The notes under the pieces are model-generated. The model was not told where the DNA came from. It searched no databases and worked only from the letters and a program-made list of their open reading frames with translations. The position numbers were made by a program, and so were the translations under genes. From Byssothecium circinans (lineage: Eukaryota; Ascomycota; Dothideomycetes; Pleosporales; Massarinaceae), in contig ML976985.1 of the NCBI GenBank assembly GCA_010015675.1, forward strand, positions 320,191 to 384,190: a stretch of 64,000 bases of DNA. The letters are read 5' to 3'. Below are positions 31,794 to 43,676 of this stretch, piece by piece; the stretch's first letter is position 1, and each line of letters starts with the position of its first letter.

Positions 31794-34533
31794 ATGCCTG
31801 CACCTTCATCTTCGCTGGATTCCGGTATGCCCTACTGTGAGAAGGCCACCAGATGGAATAAAGGCTGACAGTATGCAGCTGACTACGACCCCATCGACCA
31901 CCTCAACGCCCTCTTCTCGCATCCCTCGACCCTCTCCTCAGTATCAGCGACCTCGGCGAACCTTCGCAGCTACCAAGATGACCTCGATGAGGACATCGCC
32001 ACCTTTGTGGGATACCAGACTGCCTCCGACGCGGACAGCGTGCAGCGAATCCAAGAAGCCAAAGCCGAGCTCGCCGACCTCTTCAAGAAGATCGAAAGCG
32101 TGCGCAAGCGAGCCATGCAGACGGAGCAGACCATTACCGAGATGACCGCCGACATAAAGCGCCTCGACAATACGAAGCGGAATCTCACACTATCTATGAC
32201 GGCGTTGAAGCGGCTACAGATGTTGACCACGGCATATGAGCAGCTGCGGGGTCTGAGCAAGAGCAGGCAGTATCGCGAGTGTGCGCAATTGCTGCAGGCC
32301 GTCATACAGCTTGTCGCACATTTTAAGAGTTACCGGTCCATTGACCAGATTGCGACGCTGAGTCGGAATGTAGCGGATCTACAGAGGGAGCTGTTGGAAC
32401 AGGTTTGCGAGGACTTTGAGGTAATTTTTGCAAAGGGCGAGGTTGCACAACGGAAGGGGATGCTTGGGGAGGCGTGTTTAGTGATCGATGCGCTCGGAGA
32501 ACATGCGAGAACGAGGTTAATCAATTGGTATTGCAACACTCAATTGCGCGAGTACCGTCAGGTCTTCCGAGGAAACGACGAGGTGAGTGTCCTGAAATCA
32601 CCGAGGTTTTCGGGAATCCTGTTGACAATGAATAGGCCGGCTCGTTGGATAATATATCGCGGAGGTATTCCTGGTTCAACCGCATGATGAAGACTTACGA
32701 TGTCGAGCATGCCGGTATCTTCCCGGCCAATTGGAAAGTCAACGAAATGTTGGCGAATTCGTTCTGCGAAGGGACGAGAGACGACTTCAAGGGCATATTG
32801 CAGCGAGCGATGCGAAAAACAGATGGTCAGACGTTGGATGTCGATATGATGCTTTCGTGCCTGCAGGAAACACTAGACTTTGAGCAGACTCTTGAACGGC
32901 GCTTCTCCAACGAGGTTGGTATTCTCCATTGCAGAGTCGAAGCCCGCTAATGTCGTCTAGTCACGATCGTCTATGGATACAGTCATGTCCAAAGAGGACA
33001 AGGGTCATGGCTTCGACCAGTCTATCTCCGAGGCGTTTGAACCTTATATGCGCCTCTGGGTAGAGTCCCAAGACAAGTATGCTCCCTGAAAGGTGTAAAG
33101 TTTGTATTGCTGACCAGTACAGGCAACTCGCCGCTTTGATACCGAAGTACCGCGTACAGCCACTCCGAAACGACGAGGAAGAGTTCTCATCACAAGCTGT
33201 TATTCCATCATCGACCGAGCTCTTTCATTTCTACCGCCTCACTCTCGCTCAATGCGCTAAATTGTCGAAAGAATCTAGTCTACTCGAGCTTTCGACAACA
33301 TTTGCCAAGTACCTCGATCAATATGGTCAGCAGGTGCTTTACTACTTTCTTAGCGAGAAATCGGGAGCTCAGGGGCCATCTGTGGAGGACGCCGTTCTCA
33401 TTCTGAACACCGCAGATTACTGCTATGCCACATGCAACCAACTAGAAGAGAAAATTAGGAGTCGAATCGATGAGCAACTCCGAGAAAAGGTCGATCTACA
33501 AAACCAAGCAGACGCCTTTATGGGCATTGCGAGCGCCACTGTCCGCGTGCTGGTTCGCAAGGTCGAGATTGCGTGTGAACCTAGCTGGCGAGAAATGCGA
33601 AATACTCCATGGAGTAAGCTCGAAAGCGTTGGCGATCAGAGCACGTACGTTGCGGAGCTTCTGCGCCATGTGAAGGAGCATTCGGCGGGGATTCTGAAGT
33701 GCTTGCACAAGCAACAGTATGCGAGAGCCTTCTGCGACAACTTGGTCGACCAGATGACAACAACGTACATCTCAAATATTGTGCAGAGCAAACCGATTAG
33801 TGAAGTCGGTGCCGAACAGATGTTGCTTGACAGCTACGTATTGAAGAAGGGGTTTCTAGAAATACCGTTACTCAATGAGGAGCCCGGAACAGCGCCACCA
33901 GCAGCGTACGTATACCATTTATCTCATTTCATCTCATGTACTGATTCACAGCGTAGCTTCGTCAAACGTGCCACTCAAACCATGTCCAAAATCGATCCCC
34001 TTCTCAAAACCCTCCAAGTGCGCCCTTCACCCCCCGAAGCCCTCGTCCAAGCCTACCTCATCCACATAGCTGACAAGAGTGACACCAATTTCCGGAAAAT
34101 CCTCGACCTCAAAGGTGTCCGCCGCGCAGATCAATCTACCCTCATGGACCTCTTCAATGCCTTCAAAGCATCTCCAAATCACGCAAACCTTGCGCAAAAC
34201 TCGTCATTACTCACACCCTTGCAGTTGCAGTTTGGACATATGGGTACCGGAATTGGAAGCTTGGGCAATGCCGGGAGTGTAATGGGGACTATGGGAACGC
34301 CTAGTCTCGGTGGAGGGAGATTCGATCCCACTGGATTGGGAAATGCTATGGTTAGTGCGGTACGTGAGGGCGTGGATCGGTTTGGCAGTCCGGCGCCGCC
34401 AGGCGAGGCAGGTACACCGACGAATACGGAAGCCAAGGCGAACTTGAATGAGAATCTGAAAAATATAGGGAAATTTTTCAGGAGAGATGTTGGTGGTTTC
34501 AGGGGTTTTGGAAGGAGTGAGGAGGGGAAGTAG
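31794..34533 (+). CDS. VPS53: VPS53, subunit of the GARP tethering complex
   Basis: Six exons: 31794-31824, 31879-32582, 32636-32914, 32961-33076, 33123-33909 and 33952-34533. Every phase fits, giving 832 aa, normal for fungal Vps53. The protein tethers endosome-derived vesicles at the trans-Golgi network with Vps51, Vps52 and Vps54. YDPIDHLNALFSHPSTLSSV and the following coiled coil (EAKAELADLFKKIESVRKRA) match the Vps53 N-terminus. SLDNISRRYSWFNRM, HAGIFPANW and FEQTLERRF are conserved blocks. GAEQMLLDSYVLKKGFLEIP and FRKILDLKGVRRADQS mark the C-terminal part, followed by a Gly-rich tail. The last intron (33910-33951) is only 42 nt, a multiple of three and without stops. Removing it aligns AAY with SFVKRATQTM as expected. 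Confidence 0.95.
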
Positions 34534-34914
34534 GTACCGCATGATGGATGGGCTGCATGGCCGAAGACAGAGAATCAAGAACCTAATCAAATGGAGGATC
34601 GCCGATTCTATGAATTCAACCGGACGACGGGACAGACGACCAGAGTTCCGGTGTAGGGTAGATCACGTGCTGCTTGGCGATTTGAGTGAAAAGGTACACT
34701 GGGCGTTTGCATAATAGTCACTTGGTTTGCGGCCCTGGGGGTGCTGTGAGCACGTGACCCCAGCATTCACAAACCTCTCTAGCCCTGTTTTATTTTCCTT
34801 CTCTCGCACATAAAGCTGTATCACTCACCTTCCATCATCTACCCGAACACACTCAACCCACTTCTGCAACCACCGTGTCACACAAACACCAACACCGCTA
34901 GAAACCCGCCAAAC
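34534..34914. promoter_or_regulatory. Promoter region of the acidic-protein gene with two CACGTG sites
   Basis: No gene. CACGTG occurs within 34663-34669 and 34751-34758 (CACGTGAC), so two E-box-type sites lie 160-250 bp upstream of the ATG at 34915. Confidence 0.4.
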
Positions 34915-36192
34915 ATGGCGCCATGGTACAAATCCTTCGCCTTTGGCTCCAAGAAAAAGAAAAACAGAAAGAACGAGAGTGAGACCACAACAATATCGTC
35001 GAACAACGGTGACAAAGTTACAATGAAGAAGGCACAAGTCAGTCTCCTGGCCCGAGCCAAGTCGCAGTTCAAGAAGAAAGCAGCAGTGAGCGTCCTGGAT
35101 CCCAGGTTCAAGCGCTTTTCCATTGGCAATGACAAGGATATGAGCAGTGATGAGGAAGATGATATAGATAGTACAGAGTTATACGTCAAGAGGCCGAGTA
35201 CTGTGGATGCGATGAAACCCATACTCTCACGACATCGTTCAGCGCCTCCGCATTCGAAGCTTAGTTCGGATCTTGAAGAACAAGATACAGAGGGCGACAA
35301 GGAAGAAAAAGAGAATACTATTCCAACGCCGCTTTCATCTAAGCAAGGACGACGATCTCTGTGTGTATCTGAACCATTGTCCGAACATGAGGTTGATCAT
35401 GATACTGGTCCATACCACCTTGATCGCTCCGATCTATCGTGTTCGCCGTCTTCGATTTGCTCAGACGAGTCTGGAGATTCATTACCTACGCGGCAGTATG
35501 GATGTCGTCGGGAACATTTGCGGAACAGTTCAGCATCCTCGTCTCGTGTTCAGTTACCTACTTGGGCCAGGCTTGCGTATGCGAAGCAGTCGTCCGACTG
35601 GATGCCTAACCCACTTCTTGAGAAGAAGACCAATGAATCGATGCCCAAGTACTCAAATACTGGAGAGGCTTCAAGTCAGGCTCAGCATCAGCGGGAGCAG
35701 AGTGGGCGTCTGCAAGACGTGGGTAGACAGGAGAGTTGGCTGGAAGGTGATGATGGACTTGTTCCTCGGTATGCAGGGGTTATTACGGACAAGGGTGGCG
35801 CTTTACAGACTATTGAAAAACAGGCCGAGACCATGCAAGACAGCGGAGTAGAGATGAAGACGGAGACGGAATCGAGGGGGAACGTCAGGTTGAGTGGACG
35901 GTGTGTATGGTCGACTCTCGAGAATCCGATAGGCCAGGGTAATTCTGAAAGTGAGAGTGAAAGGGAGGAAGAGGAGTGGGTTGATGAGGATGGAGAAGTT
36001 GTGAATGATGATGAAGGCGAGTGGGAGACGATTGACGAGAATGAGGAGGGGGTAGTGGATGACAATGAGGCTCGGGAGCTTGGTGAAGAAGAGTTTGCCG
36101 GGGGGACGGAATTCAGTATTTATGACAGCCAGGAGTTTGAAGAAGAGTATGAGGAGGTTGTGTGGGTGCGTCGGAGACGAGCCACGATCTAA
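34915..36192 (+). CDS. Uncharacterised low-complexity protein with basic head and acidic tail (425 aa)
   Basis: A single uninterrupted frame; no family recognised. The N-terminus is strongly basic (MAPWYKSFAFGSKKKKNRK). Residues about 55-90 include VLDPRFKRFSIG before an acidic stretch. The middle is Ser/Gln/Pro-rich and probably disordered. The last 100 residues are mostly Glu/Asp with aromatic residues spaced through them (EWVDEDGEV, EWETIDENEEG, YEEVVWV), ending in a basic RRRRATI. This opposite-charge layout suggests self-interaction or binding to basic partners such as histones or ribosomal proteins. The length of the frame and its composition argue that it is real. The antisense open frames are shadows of its repetitive codons. 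Confidence 0.72.
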   Translation: MAPWYKSFAFGSKKKKNRKNESETTTISSNNGDKVTMKKAQVSLLARAKSQFKKKAAVSVLDPRFKRFSIGNDKDMSSDEEDDIDSTELYVKRPSTVDAMKPILSRHRSAPPHSKLSSDLEEQDTEGDKEEKENTIPTPLSSKQGRRSLCVSEPLSEHEVDHDTGPYHLDRSDLSCSPSSICSDESGDSLPTRQYGCRREHLRNSSASSSRVQLPTWARLAYAKQSSDWMPNPLLEKKTNESMPKYSNTGEASSQAQHQREQSGRLQDVGRQESWLEGDDGLVPRYAGVITDKGGALQTIEKQAETMQDSGVEMKTETESRGNVRLSGRCVWSTLENPIGQGNSESESEREEEEWVDEDGEVVNDDEGEWETIDENEEGVVDDNEARELGEEEFAGGTEFSIYDSQEFEEEYEEVVWVRRRRATI

Positions 36193-36719
36193 GAGTTAAT
36201 AAGGAAGTCAGGAGAATAGTAGAAAGGGGTCAACCGAGAGTGTGAATAAGGAGTTTAACTGTAGTCATTATGTGATTTGGATGCTTGGGGTGGAGGATGG
36301 CGAGGCAAAAAGCGCAGTTTAGGACTGGAATATGAAGAGTGTCATGTTGTATACACTCTAGCGTATATAGAGTGTCTCTCGGTAGCACATAAGGAAATTG
36401 ATTGTGCGTTGACCTGTCAGGTACTCTGTGTACCTATATTAAAAATAAATCGGCCATGTGTGTTGACGCGCTATAATTGAAGAAGTAAGAGAATAGAACC
36501 AATAAGGAGCAGTGGGCTAATTAAGAGGATGAGATGGAGGTGAAAGATTCAACTAGCTAATAGAGCGAACGAGAAAAGCACCAAGGTATCAGGCGCTGCA
36601 AGCATTACTTACTGTATACTATCACAAGTCCAATGCAAATACAACAGAGGCCAATATCAAGAACATGAACAATATATAAGAATTGGTTACTTACCATCCC
36701 AAATTGCTTCAAACCTCCT
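36193..36719. other. Convergent intergenic region
   Basis: Lies between two convergent genes; AT-rich 3' flanks, nothing recognised. Confidence 0.55.
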
Positions 36720-38447
36720 CTACCTCCACTTCAACCCTTCCAACTTCTCCTTCCCATAAGCCACACTAGGACTTCTCCACTCCGCATCCACACCCGCAGG
36801 AACCGGCTTCAGCACGCTTAAGCGTTTGCCCTGAAAGTCGCTCCCCTCAAAGCTCTGATAAAACCCACAATCTTCTTCCAAATACCTGCCCAGCACCTTC
36901 TTCCAGCCTCGCCAGACAGTAACCAACAAATCAAGCACATGATGCTGGCCCCTCATCTCCCTCCACTCAAACCTCTCCTGGCACTCCTTCACAGTGTCAA
37001 GCGAGTACAGCCCTACTTCTTCGGTCAAAGCATACGCGTTAACAGCCGTCAGACTGGCGTGAACGGCATAGCTTCCTCCCTTGACCGCGCGGTCACGGAG
37101 CGCGATGAGAGTCCCCAGAGCTCCTACAACACCAGTCGACATATCGCTGATCGGAAGACATGGAAGCACAGCCTCGTTCTTTCGAAGGTTCTGCGTGATT
37201 TGAAGAGCGCGGCCGGTCACGTATGCTGAACCGGCTGCAGCATCGGCGATTTGTTGCCAGCCGGGTCGCTCGCTGTAATATCCGTCTGGGCCATAGCAGT
37301 TTTCACTGACGTGCACAATGCCTTTGCCTCTTCTTCCGGCCATGGCTAGGATATCTTCGAGACCAAAGCCCCATTTCTTCATTTTCCCGAGACGGAAACC
37401 TTGGAGAAAGACGTCGGCATCTTCGAGCAGAGATTGGAGATGTGAACGCTCAGAAGGCGAGCGGAGATCTACGGTCGATGTACGCTTTCCAGCGTTGAGA
37501 GTAAGCTGCATGACGTTTATATCAGGGAGGTGAGGCGCGTTGAGACGAATAACATCTGCACCGAGGGAGGAGAGAATGGTGCCGATTTCTGGACCGGCAA
37601 TGACACGGGTCAATTCCACGACTTTTAACCCGGCGAGTGGTCGTTTGTCGCTCGGACTGAGAGGCGGGAAGGCAACTGGTGGCGTAGGAATCGCATGTGT
37701 CTGTTGCTTGACATTGACGAGTGGATGTGCCGAGAGCGATTTGCCCATCGCGGTATCGCGCCACTGCTGAGGCGTGAAACAGATACTTCCACAGAAGCCT
37801 TTCATTAGGTTGTTCATCTCAAGTTCTTCAGGAGAGAACTTGGCGCTGTGCTCAGCGATCAAATTGGCGGCTTCCTCGTTGTTCTTCACTTTCGTCTCTG
37901 GGTCGATCCCAAGGCTCTTCAGGACTGGCACTGCGTTCATGCTTCCGTGCACAGAGTACCATACTTCAGGGTTCTTCGTTGGATAAAGACCCGTAGCTCG
38001 GTATTTGAGCGGCGAGTCTGTCCATCCATTTTCCCAGTCCGGAACCGCGTTGTTCAGTTCTCCCTTTCCGGCTAAAGAGAGTACATCTTCACCACCGAGG
38101 AAAGCAGTGGCAATGCATCCAAACCACATTCCAACCTGGGTAGTGTTGACAGTTATTTTGCGCTTGGGGTCGTCCTCGCCGCGTAGAGTAAGTATCTCAT
38201 CGGCGACAACTCCGCACATGGCGTGCAGGGCTGCTGCGACTGACGTTGCTTTGATTGGACCGGGGAGGATAGGGTAGTCTTCCCCCGTGAATTGGACTTT
38301 GGAGAGAAGGGCTTCATCTTTGGTGAAGTTGGGGGTTTGCGAAGCGAGGAGGCGGAAGATGCGTGCTGTGTCTTCGGGGACGGGCGTGAAAGTAGGGTCA
38401 ACGTAGGTTCCAGGACCGTAGACGTCGGGAATGCGAGAAGAAGGCAT
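36720..38447 (-). CDS. CoA-transferase family III (CaiB/BaiF) protein
   Basis: A single frame of 575 aa from ATG 38447 (MPSSRIPDVYGPGTY). Another 18 codons are open to a Met at 38501, but 38447 gives the better start. The family transfers CoA between carboxylic acids through an aspartyl-CoA intermediate. Visible are PLAGLKVVELTRVIAGPEIG, LGADVIRLNAPHLPD and LNAGKRTSTVDLRS. Then come DADVFLQGFRLGKMKKWGF and CYGPDGYYSERPGWQQIADA, all characteristic. A first half (about 40-260) looks like a degenerate second copy of the fold, as in fungal formyl-CoA-transferase-like proteins. The natural substrate cannot be told; fungal members of this size act on unknown acids. There is no targeting signal. Confidence 0.87.
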   Translation of the reverse strand: MPSSRIPDVYGPGTYVDPTFTPVPEDTARIFRLLASQTPNFTKDEALLSKVQFTGEDYPILPGPIKATSVAAALHAMCGVVADEILTLRGEDDPKRKITVNTTQVGMWFGCIATAFLGGEDVLSLAGKGELNNAVPDWENGWTDSPLKYRATGLYPTKNPEVWYSVHGSMNAVPVLKSLGIDPETKVKNNEEAANLIAEHSAKFSPEELEMNNLMKGFCGSICFTPQQWRDTAMGKSLSAHPLVNVKQQTHAIPTPPVAFPPLSPSDKRPLAGLKVVELTRVIAGPEIGTILSSLGADVIRLNAPHLPDINVMQLTLNAGKRTSTVDLRSPSERSHLQSLLEDADVFLQGFRLGKMKKWGFGLEDILAMAGRRGKGIVHVSENCYGPDGYYSERPGWQQIADAAAGSAYVTGRALQITQNLRKNEAVLPCLPISDMSTGVVGALGTLIALRDRAVKGGSYAVHASLTAVNAYALTEEVGLYSLDTVKECQERFEWREMRGQHHVLDLLVTVWRGWKKVLGRYLEEDCGFYQSFEGSDFQGKRLSVLKPVPAGVDAEWRSPSVAYGKEKLEGLKWR

Positions 38448-39628
38448 GATAGCGGAAAGAGAAAATAGAGACGATAGAATACAGACGTATGTTTCAGGCA
38501 AAGTCGGGTTATTATGGGGCCTTAAATCTGTTCACCGAAATGACGCTCAGAGTCTCTTATATTTCACCCCACCATTCTTGAGCTGTTGCGGAACGTTGCG
38601 GAACACCCCACATCAATCATCTCAAAAGACCTTCCTTAGGGCGACGGAGGAGACATTTCTGACCGTTATATGCACGCGTTGCATCATATCGTCAGCAACT
38701 CGCAATTAGGAGTTCTCGAAAATCTGACGCAAACACTTCGCCGCTAAAATCGACTTTTTCGTGTTTGTGCCTAAAGTTTCTCGTCGAATATGTTTGCCTC
38801 GTACGAGGCTGGTGCCGCAAAACGACCATCCGGCCGAGGTTTGCCGATCTTTTACAAAAGCGCTCAGCACAACGTCCATGAACGGTGAGCGATGCTGATG
38901 AATGAACTTTTACAAGGCCTCAGGAGAGGAATGTCTCAAAGAAGGCGAAAGTATCCGGTGCCTCTGGCTTTAGACTGGCGATTATTATTGTGTGGGATGC
39001 CTCGGTAGCAGCAGTTCAGTGATGGGCACAGCGATAGTAATTACTATTTACATACAAATTATAGCCGTGCTTAGTAAGTATCCGCTAGTCTAATGAAATA
39101 GTAATTACTCAAAATAACCATTCGGGTCGTCCCGCCAGTGGCACGGTTGAGATCATCGGATCGCCAACGTACGAAGGACGTGAAATCTCCGAAGAGCCCT
39201 CACCGATGACAATTCTGATGCTCGTACGAATTCTTGTGGCAGGCCCGAGGCTTATCTATCGTAAGCTGAGTGAAATATCAAAATGATGACCCCGCTGATA
39301 TATAACGCCGGAGCGCTGTTTAGTGTCACAGATTATTAATCTGCTTTTACACTTTCATCGACATTTTGTTGTTCGTTTTTCGTCCATGGCTTCTTTCACC
39401 ATGTCGTATATCGAAGGGAATAGAAAGCCGATAAAGCATGTCGCCATAATAGGTCACTCTTCCTCACCCAGAGCCTGAAGGTAACGGCCTTCGACATCTT
39501 CCCAATAATGGGTGATTGTTACATTTAGACATAGTGGCTCTTGAGAGTTATAAAAAAAGTTGTAGGAGTGCAAAAAGCTTGTTTGAAATAACTTCGCTGA
39601 GATTAAAATCACTTAGAAACTATCTCCC
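38448..39628. other. Intergenic, upstream of the CoA-transferase and downstream of the arabinofuranosidase
   Basis: About 1.2 kb with no coding signal recognised. Confidence 0.55.
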
Positions 39629-41204
39629 TCAAGCAAGTCCCGTGCTAACAACAAAGCTAGCATCGTCGTTGAACGAGGAAGCAGCATCAAAAGTTTTAAC
39701 GCCCCCATTACTTCCAATATATCCCACATTAGAATAATGGCGAATCCATCGGGTAGGATATCCCCACGCTCGAATCGAGCTACCCTGGCCATTGAACCCG
39801 GCCTGCGGACAGAACGTGGCATCCTCTTTGAACTGCTTGGAGTTATCATTCGAGTTCAGAAGAAGAACAAAGTTGTTGTGCCTGAGGTAGCTTCCTGGTG
39901 AATCCCTGGATTCAAAGGATACGCATCCGCCGTTGCTCAAGCCCGAGTGCACCGTCCAGCTAGCCTGCTGCTTCAGCGTCGTAGCGCTCGACGAAGTAAC
40001 GACCTGCGTGTTTACCGTGGATCCTGTGTGTGCGAGATACCGGTCTGTGAATCCAGAAGTTGTAGCTCGTAGCGAGACAGTAGATCCGACACTGAACCCT
40101 GTACCACTAGTCAAGGACGTGGTGGCATACTTGGCTGCGACGATATCCGCCTGGACCGCATTCTCAGTGGCGTCTGTCGGATAACCAGATGTCATTACAC
40201 CCTCGTAAAAGGTGCCCTGGGCGCTGACACTGTTATCGCCGCCGATACCAAGAATAATGGCGCCCTCTTTGCTCATAGGGTTGTAGCCTGATGGAGTAGG
40301 CCGAGCGCCATTGAAATACGTAGACAATGATCCAGATGCAGCGTTGCCACCACGAAGTGCCCACAAATTCGGTCCACCTTTTACGATGGCAGTAAAAAAT
40401 CGATACGAGATGGATGGGTCACCAGCGTTATTCTTGGGGTTTCGCCCAGAGAAGAGACCATTCTCGAGATCGGCCATGAGCCATGGACCACTGCCAGCGC
40501 CAGATCCCCAGACAGTGTTATCGCCAAAGTAGATGGCTTCCATGTGGCCATTTCCAGTGTCCAGACTGCTGGTTTCTGCGTTGCCGTAGTCGAAGCAGCA
40601 GCCTCCATTGTAGTGGGTCCCGTCCAGAATAGCGTACATGCCTTCGGCTTGATCGCCTTTAGCTGTACCGCTAGGGTTATTGTTACGGTAACCGGTGCCA
40701 GGGGACACGAAAACGCCGTACGCTTTTTGCCCGTTCAGCGTGACTGGAGCGCCAGTGGCGCTGGCCAGGTTGTCGTAGCCATTAGACTCCGGGCCACGGA
40801 AGCCTCCAGGTGGAGCTTGAGTGAGATGGTTCCCGCGGCCTGACTGATCATATATCACGGTGATTAGGCAGGTGGTTTTGGCGCAGAAAGTGTCCTGGGC
40901 GGCGGCATTTGCGACTCCACCAGCAGACAGTGGCGCGATATTTGTCGTGCTATTATCTGATCCACGTCTCACTTGGTAGAGAGAACCACTGAAAGAGTTG
41001 TACAAGGCACGAGTGGTGCTATGCGCTGCGATACAGGGAGTGCCACCTGTGGAATAGACTGAAGATTGAGGTATGAGGTCAGTGTTTGTCTCATGTATAT
41101 TTCAAACACTGGGATCACATACGATCACAGGGTCCGGCAGCTACAAGCGAGCCTGTGGCAATGAGACATAGAGCATACAACTTTCTCGGTCTGGAGTACT
41201 GCAT
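39629..41204 (-). CDS. abfB: Secreted GH54 alpha-L-arabinofuranosidase with CBM42 (AbfB type)
   Basis: Two exons: 41204-41123 and 41058-39629. The intron is 64 nt (GTATGT donor) and the product is 503 aa, the normal AbfB length. It removes arabinose side chains from arabinoxylan and pectin outside the cell. The signal peptide is MQYSRPRKLYALCLIATGSL with cleavage near VAA-GPCD. The mature start GPCD, the TPCIAAHSTTRALYN block, VIYDQSGRGNHLTQAPPGG, GGCCFDYGNAE and MEAIYFGD match the GH54 catalytic domain (about 25-335). WLRH-type repeats in the C-terminus (LRATTSGFTDRYLAHTGS, SFESRDSPGSYLRHNNF, GYPTRWIRHYSNVGYI) form the arabinose-binding CBM42. The fold is complete and I see no lesion. Confidence 0.95.
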
Positions 41205-42968
41205 ATTGTTGATCACCTGTAGAGAACGACCAGACGGGCAGGCACGCTTTTATCACTTTTATCAAATTGTACGCTTGTCCAAAAATCCCACATGCACTAT
41301 TTAATGTATTTAAACGGAAGTGGACGAATGACGAATCCTCCAGTAATAACGGATAAAGTAGCTTGAGGTATATGTTGATGACTGTCAACGGCAAGAGCTC
41401 CGAGGAACGTTGTGATCGTGACCACAAGCTTCGGTGTTTCCTCCTAATCGGATATCAATCCAGCATTTATAAGCTTCTCTGGGCTTTGCTTTTATTGCGG
41501 GCCGTTAACTATGGTGCACTTTTTCCATGAGGTGCATTAGTGGTGCAGCTTCAATCCCGCCACTCCCCATAAGGTACACAAAGTGAAAGGGTTCAATAAA
41601 CGCACGAATCACCGTTGAGCCTGGAATGCGGGGTGCATGGTACCCACGCAGTGTACACGCGGTGTACTATTATTAGGAAGGAAGTTCAGGCGTTCCTGCC
41701 GAGGCTCTTGACTTCTTGCAATCCTGCCAATTTAGACTTCAAAGAGCTTGTTCGGGCTTAAGCTTCAACCTTGTTGTATCGACGTACAATGTGTATATAT
41801 GGGACCGAGCCTAATATCCCAAAGATGCGTTTAGGTGAATGGCCTCAAACCATATAAGTATTTTAGACGAACCGTGATGGCTCAAAAATAAGAATTTTAA
41901 CTTACAGTGATATTCGATAACTTTCAACTTCATCAGAAATACCTGTGAAAGCAAGAATGAGAATTACTAGGGGAAGCGTCTCCCTACTCAACAACGCTTA
42001 ATAATCCATATAAAGCGAACCAATACCATGGTATCATAGTTTGTTCCATCCCTTTGCCGAAGCCCACGCCTTCTCTAAGTTCGCAGCAGCTATAATCCTA
42101 CGTACCCTTCTATAGCTGATATTGCTTCTCGTTTAGCATGCCTAAGTAGTGGTGTTTATAGAGTTGTTGATTATCCCATTATAGTTCTTCTTGTTAAACT
42201 TAGATGTTGAGCTTTTTAATGTTATTATACGAATTTTGTGCCCTTATTCCCTATAGTGGTACCTTAAAGACTCATCGGGTTGTTGTTTACCGAGCACAGG
42301 CCAAGGATGGAACCTTGAGACATATTGTGAGACATGACGAAATTGGATGAGAGGGTATGCGAGGGTACCTCATGGATGAAGGAGGAGGACTTAATGAGGA
42401 CGACGAATTCATGCGCGGTGTGCAAACTCAACAGCCCTGGGGTCATATCGATCAAGTGACCAAAACACAGAAGTTTGTTTGGTAGGGCCTGATGCACCGA
42501 AATCGCTCTTTCGTTATCTGGACTTTTGTAGACTGATTTGGTGGTTCTTTATCGGTGTCACCAATCATAATACCAATCCGTGTCTTATAGGAGATGGGTG
42601 AGTGATTCATGGTTGTTAGGATTGATATTCGCTTGTTGCTGTAGCGTGCCTCGCTTACCCGAGTGCTCAAGACCACTCAGACGTACTATTCAGCAACTAG
42701 ATGAGCTTAATATTAATTATTCGTACTTCTGGCTGTTGCGGTGCAGCGTTATAGAGCTGAACTTCTGATATTAGTAAGCAACTCGGTGAGCAGGGTTGTG
42801 TGACCTGAACGGTTGAACAAGTGAACAATTGAGGCACAGCACAAAAAAACTTTCTCTCCTTCCCCCTTCACAGCCTCACATCAGCGAGATTCCTCCCCAG
42901 AATGACTCAAATGCCGACTCGAAGACGATCGATGGGCGGACTGCCGCCAGTCAAGATCCGCGAGCATT
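41205..42968. other. Gene-poor AT-rich region
   Basis: 1.8 kb with only short random-looking open frames. Its left part is the promoter of the arabinofuranosidase gene. Confidence 0.5.
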
Positions 42969-43580
42969 ATGTTGTCGAGCAGGCGCCTAGCCACGACAGC
43001 ACACCCTGCTTTACCTCCTGGACACGTGCAGAGATTGTCGAGATCCCCGTCATCATCGGATTTTCCCATCCCCGATAAGCGTCCCCAATTGTCCCTCCAG
43101 ATCTATGACACGACGCCACAATCCGATAATCCGGACCATCTCAAAGCCCTAGCCGAGTCGCTCTACAGGGAGGCATGCGAAGAGCGCATGGAATACGGCC
43201 GTGGGAAAGTTGATCGCGTCGATATATGGGGAATGCCGCTCGCTACTGATGAGTCTGATGAGGAGAGAATCACAAAGTGCAAGTCCCACGTCTTAGCTGA
43301 GATTACCTCGCGAAACACTGCTGGAATTACCGATTTCCATATCGCACAACTCAAAGCAGATGTGAAGTGGCAACACGCCATTCTCATCATCGACTGGCCC
43401 CAAGGACTCTGGAACGTGGACGAGGGCGGCTTCCTGGCTGTGTATTGGGATATGCTCCCTTGTTGTCCAGAACAACTTGCACGGGAGTATTGTAACGACT
43501 ACCAAGAGGAGGGCACAAGCTCGTTTCAGTACACTCATACGGAGCTGGGGCAGATGTTGGTGAACTTGACTCTTTGGTAA
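42969..43580 (+). CDS. Uncharacterised protein (203 aa)
   Basis: A single frame with no recognised family. The N-terminal 45 residues are Ser/Pro/Arg-rich. The rest looks like a folded domain: DNPDHLKALAESLYREACEE, VDIWGMPLATDESDEE, HIAQLKADVKWQHAILIIDW and QGLWNVDEGGFLAVYWDMLP, with many Trp and Cys. Codon use and the long acidic-basic mix favour a real gene. The start is uncertain: an upstream ATG at 42902 opens another frame that overlaps and ends at a TAA near 43076. Confidence 0.5.
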   Translation: MLSSRRLATTAHPALPPGHVQRLSRSPSSSDFPIPDKRPQLSLQIYDTTPQSDNPDHLKALAESLYREACEERMEYGRGKVDRVDIWGMPLATDESDEERITKCKSHVLAEITSRNTAGITDFHIAQLKADVKWQHAILIIDWPQGLWNVDEGGFLAVYWDMLPCCPEQLAREYCNDYQEEGTSSFQYTHTELGQMLVNLTLW

Positions 43581-43676
43581 TTGTTTGATAACCTTGGCAT
43601 AAACACTGTTCCGGTGAGCTGACTGAACCAGGATCTTATTGTTCCTGACTGTGCCGCATATGCCCAGTGAGTCCAG

